IMG/VR virus record: IMGVR_UViG_3300009149_000152
Span: 1-33,083 of that record
Origin: a virus
Direction: 5' to 3' (one strand)
DNA length: 33,083 nt
Shown: in pieces, positions 30,502 to 33,083 of the stretch
Layout: every line of letters starts with the position of its first letter
Numbering within the stretch: the stretch's first letter is position 1
The notes under the pieces: generated by a model
The model's database searches: none
Told to the model about the DNA's origin: nothing
The model's input: only the letters and a program-made list of their open reading frames with translations
Made by a program: the position numbers and the translations under genes

Positions 30502-30592
30502 AATATAAGGAGTGGTAGTTTATGAACAGATACTACCAAACTGTTGCCTGTTAAGGCGAATGAAAAAGAGCGTGGGGCTTCGGGTAGCAGGA
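30502..30592. other. Spacer after the terminator, one hairpin
   Basis: GGTAGT (30514-30519) with ACTACC (30532-30537). From about 30560 the composition becomes G+C-richer. No gene seen. Confidence 0.4.
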
Positions 30593-30820
30593 TCAGCGTT
30601 TCTTCTTGAGAGGCTTCACGCTTTCAAAGCCTTTCTTGGTGGCAGAAGCATCGGCGACGTGTCGCTGTTGCCTCTTCGTCTCTTCGAGGTCGACATAGAA
30701 CTTGCCAAGCTCTTGGCATCTTCGGCATGAGCCGATGAACTCTTTGTCGTCGGGTCTATCGTCGAACAGCATCACCTTGATGACCGCCCCACAATAGCAT
30801 CTCAATGTCGAGCGGCCCAT
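30593..30820 (-). CDS. Zinc-ribbon protein, 75 aa (G+C-rich cassette, last gene)
   Basis: A 75-residue protein starting MGRSTLRCYCGAVIKV. Cys pattern CxC near residues 8-10 and CRRC at about 32-35, a plausible zinc ribbon. The C-terminal half is basic (TKRQQRHVADAS, then KPLKKKR), suggesting nucleic-acid binding. A strong SD (AGGAGG seven bases before ATG 30820) selects this start over the longer frame to 30853. Base composition and the SD differ sharply from the phage's other genes. Fourth and longest of the cassette's Cys proteins. Confidence 0.72.
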   Translation of the reverse strand: MGRSTLRCYCGAVIKVMLFDDRPDDKEFIGSCRRCQELGKFYVDLEETKRQQRHVADASATKKGFESVKPLKKKR

Positions 30821-30831
30821 GATTACACCTC

Positions 30832-30981
30832 CTATCCGCTGTGCGCGAACCACTTCTGACAGCTTTTACACTTGCCATGGTAGTTCACCATGAACAGTTT
30901 CTTCCTCACCTGCCACCGTTTCCAGGAGAAGGTGACCTTGAGGAACTTCTCACACTGGGAACAGTACCAGATGGTTATCAT
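30832..30981 (-). CDS. Zinc-ribbon protein, 49 aa
   Basis: A 49-residue protein, MITIWYCSQCEKFLKVTFSW onward, with CxxC at residues 7-10 and CKSC at 38-41, a compact zinc ribbon. SD GGAGGT six bases before ATG 30981. The start overlaps the stop of the upstream paralogue by ATGA, so the longer frame to 31032 is not preferred. Trp and Lys/Arg-rich middle. Function unknown. Confidence 0.72.
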   Translation of the reverse strand: MITIWYCSQCEKFLKVTFSWKRWQVRKKLFMVNYHGKCKSCQKWFAHSG

Positions 30982-31127
30982 TTCGGCACCTCCATCTGGA
31001 AGATGTAGATCTTCTCGCCACAGCACTGGCACTCCGCGACACGGTAGAGCTTACCGTTCTTGGTAACCTTCTTGCCCGTGTACTCAAAGACCTCGTGATA
31101 GAAACAGGACGGACACCAACGCTTCAT
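30978..31127 (-). CDS. Zinc-ribbon protein, 49 aa
   Basis: A 49-residue protein starting MKRWCPSCFYHEVFEYTGKK, with C5/C8 and C33/C36 pairs. It aligns without a gap to the upstream gene (31268): W4, C5, C8, T17-G18-K19, G25-K26, Y28, A31-E32-C33 and C36 are all shared. A tandem duplication is the simplest explanation. SD GGAGGT five bases before the ATG; ATGA overlap with the next gene. Too short to give a long-frame signal, but the motif, SD and coupling make it convincing. Confidence 0.72.
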   Translation of the reverse strand: MKRWCPSCFYHEVFEYTGKKVTKNGKLYRVAECQCCGEKIYIFQMEVPK

Positions 31128-31130
31128 CTC

Positions 31131-31268
31131 TTACCTCCGTCTGAAAAGAAGTTTTCTCTGACAAAGAATACACTCTGCCTCGACGTACACCTTGCCGTCG
31201 ACTACTTCGGTCTTGCCCGTCAGAACCCATCTACGGGTACACTGACAGGTAGCACACCAGTGATTGAT
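31131..31268 (-). CDS. Zinc-ribbon protein, 45 aa, apparent ATC start
   Basis: Residues INHWCATCQCTRRWVLTGKT to KLLFRRR. An in-frame TAG lies only 4 codons upstream of the presumed first codon (TAG GAG GGG CTT ATC), and no ATG, GTG or TTG occurs between it and the first Cys. AGGAGG ends five bases before ATC. The gap-free alignment with the 31127 paralogue puts ATC exactly opposite its ATG. So either ATC is used as a rare non-canonical start, or an ATG to ATC change has silenced the gene. Zinc-ribbon Cys at 5, 8, 33 and 36 are intact, arguing against long decay. Confidence 0.6.
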   Translation of the reverse strand: MNHWCATCQCTRRWVLTGKTEVVDGKVYVEAECILCQRKLLFRRR

Positions 31269-31277
31269 AAGCCCCTC

Positions 31278-31355
31278 CTACAAGAAGACGATGATAACGA
31301 GTATCACGAGGACACACGCCATCAGCTCGTACCGTTCATTCCATTTGTCGGACAT
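31278..31355 (-). CDS. Single-pass membrane peptide, 25 aa
   Basis: MSDKWNERYELMACVLVILV plus IIVFL: charged N-terminus and one membrane span. SD GAGGTG four bases before ATG. First gene of the G+C-rich cassette; nine bases before the next gene's apparent start. Unknown function. Confidence 0.6.
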   Translation of the reverse strand: MSDKWNERYELMACVLVILVIIVFL

Positions 31356-31418
31356 TTGACACCTCTTTTTTAAATCCCACAGTCTACTATCCCAATTATG
31401 AGATAGTTTGTGTGTTAT
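31356..31418. other. Boundary spacer with hairpin
   Basis: ACTATC/GATAGT (31386-31391 with 31402-31407). Marks the change from A+T-rich SD-less genes to the G+C-richer SD-led cassette. No clear promoter. Confidence 0.35.
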
Positions 31419-31649
31419 TTAAGTAGTTCTGGGCTGTAGTGGATTGGTTAATCTATGTATTTCTTCTCTACTCATTTCGGTAGTCCTCCCAAAACTCTCG
31501 CCATCTTTGTTTAACCCCATAAAACTATCCAGCTCTACAATCTCTGCTTCATCATCAGGCCTATCTATTATAACAATAGCGGTAAAATAACTAATATTAT
31601 TATTTGAATACCAGTCTATCAATGCTTTTAATGCTTTTGTTTTATCCAT
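31419..31649 (-). CDS. Hypothetical protein, 76 aa
   Basis: A 76-residue protein (DKTKALKALIDWYSNNNISY, then FTAIVIIDRPDDEAEIVELD) with a helix followed by beta strands, a small alpha/beta fold. The start is in an 'aaatATGG' context without SD, as in the main phage genome. A weak promoter-like TTGACA lies upstream (31710-31705) but its -10 is poor. No family is recognised. Confidence 0.72.
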   Translation of the reverse strand: MDKTKALKALIDWYSNNNISYFTAIVIIDRPDDEAEIVELDSFMGLNKDGESFGRTTEMSREEIHRLTNPLQPRTT

Positions 31650-31842
31650 ATATTTATTATTTAGTTATCAATGAGTTGATTAAAATTGATTATCTATGTT
31701 TTATTGTCAACTATTCAAAAGTTAGTTAAGAAGTGGGATGGGCAAAGCTATGGACAATACACTACCCTTGCTTGAGCCACCCTGTGTATATTAGGCTGTC
31801 TATTTCAACCACCATCCACACTCCTTAACCAGCTTTTGAGGG
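31650..31842 (-). other. 193-base intergenic region, no clear gene
   Basis: Contains TTGACA at 31710-31705 without a good -10. A minus-strand frame reading KLVKECGWWLK directly after the 104-aa gene is in a different frame from that gene and ends quickly. It looks protein-like and could be a decayed C-terminus, but this is not firm. Confidence 0.35.
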
Positions 31843-32157
31843 CTAGGTTGGCTCTTCTCCGATTAAATAGTGTTTTCCAGCAAAATAAACATCATAAGAA
31901 TTGTCGTGTTCATAACGCCTATCAATAAATAGTTTTCTATCCTCGTCTACATCAAAATACGCCTGTATGCAATGCTTGTAGTCTGTTATAAGTTCAAAAT
32001 CTTTACTTAAACCATCTACTTTTAATGTTTTTGGGTAAGGTTCTGACCATCCTTCATAGTAAAATACCCAATTTTTTCCTTGGTAATCAAAATCTAAAAC
32101 CAATCTTCTTTTATCAACATAACATTTCTCTTGATTTATTTTAAGTTCTTCTTCCAT
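31843..32157 (-). CDS. Hypothetical protein, 104 aa
   Basis: A 104-residue protein rich in Tyr, Asp and Lys (KRRLVLDFDYQGKNWVFYYE, then YKHCIQAYFDVDEDRKLFID), beta-rich, without membrane segments. Start context 'atatATGG' with no SD. No family is recognised. It may have lost a few C-terminal residues by frameshift (see the downstream spacer). Confidence 0.72.
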   Translation of the reverse strand: MEEELKINQEKCYVDKRRLVLDFDYQGKNWVFYYEGWSEPYPKTLKVDGLSKDFELITDYKHCIQAYFDVDEDRKLFIDRRYEHDNSYDVYFAGKHYLIGEEPT

Positions 32158-32206
32158 ACTATATATATTTAATTATTTAATTCTTGGTCTATATAATCAG
32201 ATACTC

Positions 32207-32234
32207 TATTTATTACTCCCTGTTAGGGGGGTTA
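32207..32234. repeat. Intergenic repeat family R, copy 1 (28 bp)
   Basis: TATTTATTACTCCC followed by TGTTAGGGGG, one extra G, and TTA. Same unit as copies at 32650 and 32956. On the minus strand it contains CCCT-AAC-AGGG, a tiny hairpin. Confidence 0.8.
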
Positions 32235-32645
32235 GATTAGATTATTTTCTTTAAGATAAATAAGCATTTTAGCCATAGCATTAACAAGACTTGCGTCATT
32301 AAAAAACCCTCTATTTCCAGCATCTCCTCCACCTTGATAACAAACTTCCCACCAAGTTTTATCTTTTGATATTTCCAAACTATAATGTGTTTTATAATCA
32401 GTTGCTCTTGCTTCTTCTTTTAATCTATGTGGTAGCATCTCTCCCATTTCCGCTACTGTGTAGGCTGGACAAACTACAATCATATTATCATCGTCCCATT
32501 TACTTAAATCTGTGCAAATTCGTGGCTGATAATTATTTCTTAAACCGCTTTCTTCTCCCCAATAAAATAAACTTTCCTTTTCAAATCCTAGTTCTTTTAA
32601 TTTTGTACTTAGCTCTAGTGAGCAAACTTGTTGTTCTAATCCCAT
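32232..32645 (-). CDS. Conserved phage hypothetical protein, 137 aa
   Basis: A 137-residue protein. The opening VCSLELSTKLKELGFEKESL, then FYW, and the central CPAYTVAEMGEMLP motif recur in a family of phage and prophage proteins of unknown function. The C-terminus is helical (SLVNAMAKMLIYLKENNLI). Overlaps repeat copy 1 at its stop codon and starts just after copy 2. Family known only by sequence pattern. Confidence 0.8.
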   Translation of the reverse strand: MGLEQQVCSLELSTKLKELGFEKESLFYWGEESGLRNNYQPRICTDLSKWDDDNMIVVCPAYTVAEMGEMLPHRLKEEARATDYKTHYSLEISKDKTWWEVCYQGGGDAGNRGFFNDASLVNAMAKMLIYLKENNLI

Positions 32646-32649
32646 ATAT

Positions 32650-32676
32650 TATTTATTACTCCCTGTTAGGGGGTTA
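32650..32676. repeat. Intergenic repeat family R, copy 2 (27 bp)
   Basis: TATTTATTACTCCC, TGTTAGGGGG, TTA. Its TTA is the TAA stop of the upstream gene, and it ends four bases before the downstream ATG. Confidence 0.85.
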
Positions 32677-32952
32677 CTTAATAAGTTTCTTTTCTACTTT
32701 ATAAAACCGACCATTTTCAAGTTCACAATCTCTAAAGTCTATTTCTTTACCAACGGTGTGATAGTCAGTATTGCTTTTACAATCTATCCAAATGCACACC
32801 TGCGGGGAATCGAAACTATCCCAGTTCTTCTGGACTTCTTTGTAGTATTTATCCCACAGCTCTTCGGTTTCACTCCTTGTTATCAAATCAGTGTCCTCAA
32901 TCACACTGCTCCGTGTTGCATACTGGAATAAACAGTCTTTTATTTCTTCCAT
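32674..32952 (-). CDS. Hypothetical protein, 92 aa
   Basis: A 92-residue acidic protein (KDCLFQYATRSSVIEDTDLI, then WDKYYKEVQKNWDSFDSPQV). Cys and Trp are frequent; no zinc pattern. Start in 'aaatATGG' without SD. Its stop is part of repeat copy 2 and its start directly follows copy 3. No family is recognised. Confidence 0.72.
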   Translation of the reverse strand: MEEIKDCLFQYATRSSVIEDTDLITRSETEELWDKYYKEVQKNWDSFDSPQVCIWIDCKSNTDYHTVGKEIDFRDCELENGRFYKVEKKLIK

Positions 32953-32955
32953 ATT

Positions 32956-32982
32956 TATTTATTACTCCTTGTTAGGGGGTTA
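32956..32982. repeat. Intergenic repeat family R, copy 3 (27 bp)
   Basis: One base different from copy 2 (CTTG for CCTG). It lies between the stop of the window-spanning gene and the next start, like the other copies. Confidence 0.85.
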
Positions 32983-32983
32983 T

Positions 32984-33083
32984 TTATTGTTTATGAGGGG
33001 TGATATGCCAGTTGATTCTATTATCTGTAATGTGTACCCTGTCTTTGTCTTTCCACTCGTTTTCTCCGTCATTTATTAGAGAA
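32984..33083 (-). CDS. C-terminal fragment of the gene that spans the window ends
   Basis: The frame enters at the right edge and reads SLINDGENEWKDKDRVHITD to PHKQ before TAA at 32986-32984. With the left-edge gene the reading is ...EGDPGFI, S, SLINDG..., in frame and without a stop. Another frame here has an ATG at 33072 but gives a less protein-like 30-residue product and is rejected. Confidence 0.72.
   Translation of the reverse strand, partial: SLINDGENEWKDKDRVHITDNRINWHITPHKQ

Noticed and set aside
31730-31842. Protein-like stretch KLVKECGWWLK after the 104-aa gene
   Set aside because: Needs a frameshift, ends after a few residues and has no start. Possibly a decayed end, but too weak to annotate.
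32985-33083. 30-residue frame MTEKTSGKTKTGYTLQIIES on the minus strand starting at 33072
   Set aside because: A different frame over the same bases is open to the edge, more protein-like, and continuous with the left-edge gene on circularisation.
1-33083. CRISPR arrays, insertion sequences, tRNA genes, integrase or attachment sites
   Set aside because: Looked for regular spacer-repeat arrays, transposase motifs, tRNA arms and tyrosine/serine recombinase patterns on both strands; none seen.

Overview
The window reads as the complete circular genome (33,083 bp) of a tailed, probably podovirus-like bacteriophage. The main evidence for closure is one open frame. The minus-strand gene that runs off the left edge (488 to 1) continues in the same frame, with no stop, into the minus-strand fragment at the right edge (33083 to 32984). 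Together they make one protein of about 195 residues. The genome is A+T-rich. Nearly all genes start in an A/T-rich 'taatATG' or 'aaatATG' context without a Shine-Dalgarno (SD) sequence, while the recognisable promoters are textbook sigma-70 type (TTGACA-N17-TATAGT). The host cannot be named. A lineage with weak SD dependence but ordinary sigma-70 promoters and DnaA boxes would fit (Patescibacteria-like hosts are one guess only).

Layout. Two transcription arms diverge from a control region at about 4.5 kb and converge on a bidirectional terminator at 30,473-30,501. The rightward arm holds a small Cys-motif protein and short helical or membrane peptides (4.9-6.2 kb). It then carries small and large terminase, portal, scaffold and major capsid protein (6.2-12.4 kb), and a series of surface or adhesin-like proteins including two LamG-type ones (12.4-18.9 kb). 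A lysis-like group follows (membrane-anchored coiled coil, papain-like cysteine peptidase, holin-like peptide; 18.9-20.4 kb). Next come a T7/P22-like tail adaptor, tail hub and glycine-rich tail fibre (20.5-24.8 kb), and three internal-virion/ejection-type proteins (24.9-30.4 kb). One of these has an HNH-like motif and an ADP-ribosyltransferase-like segment; another is split by an in-frame TAA. The leftward arm carries a lone beta-class DNA methyltransferase, a ribbon-helix-helix-like regulator, many small proteins, and, after crossing the window ends, more small genes and a G+C-richer zinc-ribbon cassette.

No DNA polymerase, primase, helicase, integrase or RNA polymerase was recognised. The control region instead has a perfect DnaA box (TTATCCACA) and a one-mismatch box flanking an inverted repeat. 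This suggests that replication may be handed to the host through DnaA. Around it lie three strong promoters, each with a DnaA-like box just upstream and each followed by highly structured, apparently untranslated RNA. A fourth structured stretch lies at 5132-5630. These RNAs take up roughly 1.2 kb of a compact genome and are the least explained part of it.

The second unusual region is the cassette at 30,593-31,355. It contains five overlapping or closely packed minus-strand genes, all with strong SD sequences, four of them zinc-ribbon proteins. One appears to start at ATC, supported by gap-free alignment with its neighbouring paralogue. Codon use and translation signals differ from the rest of the genome, so it was probably acquired from another source.
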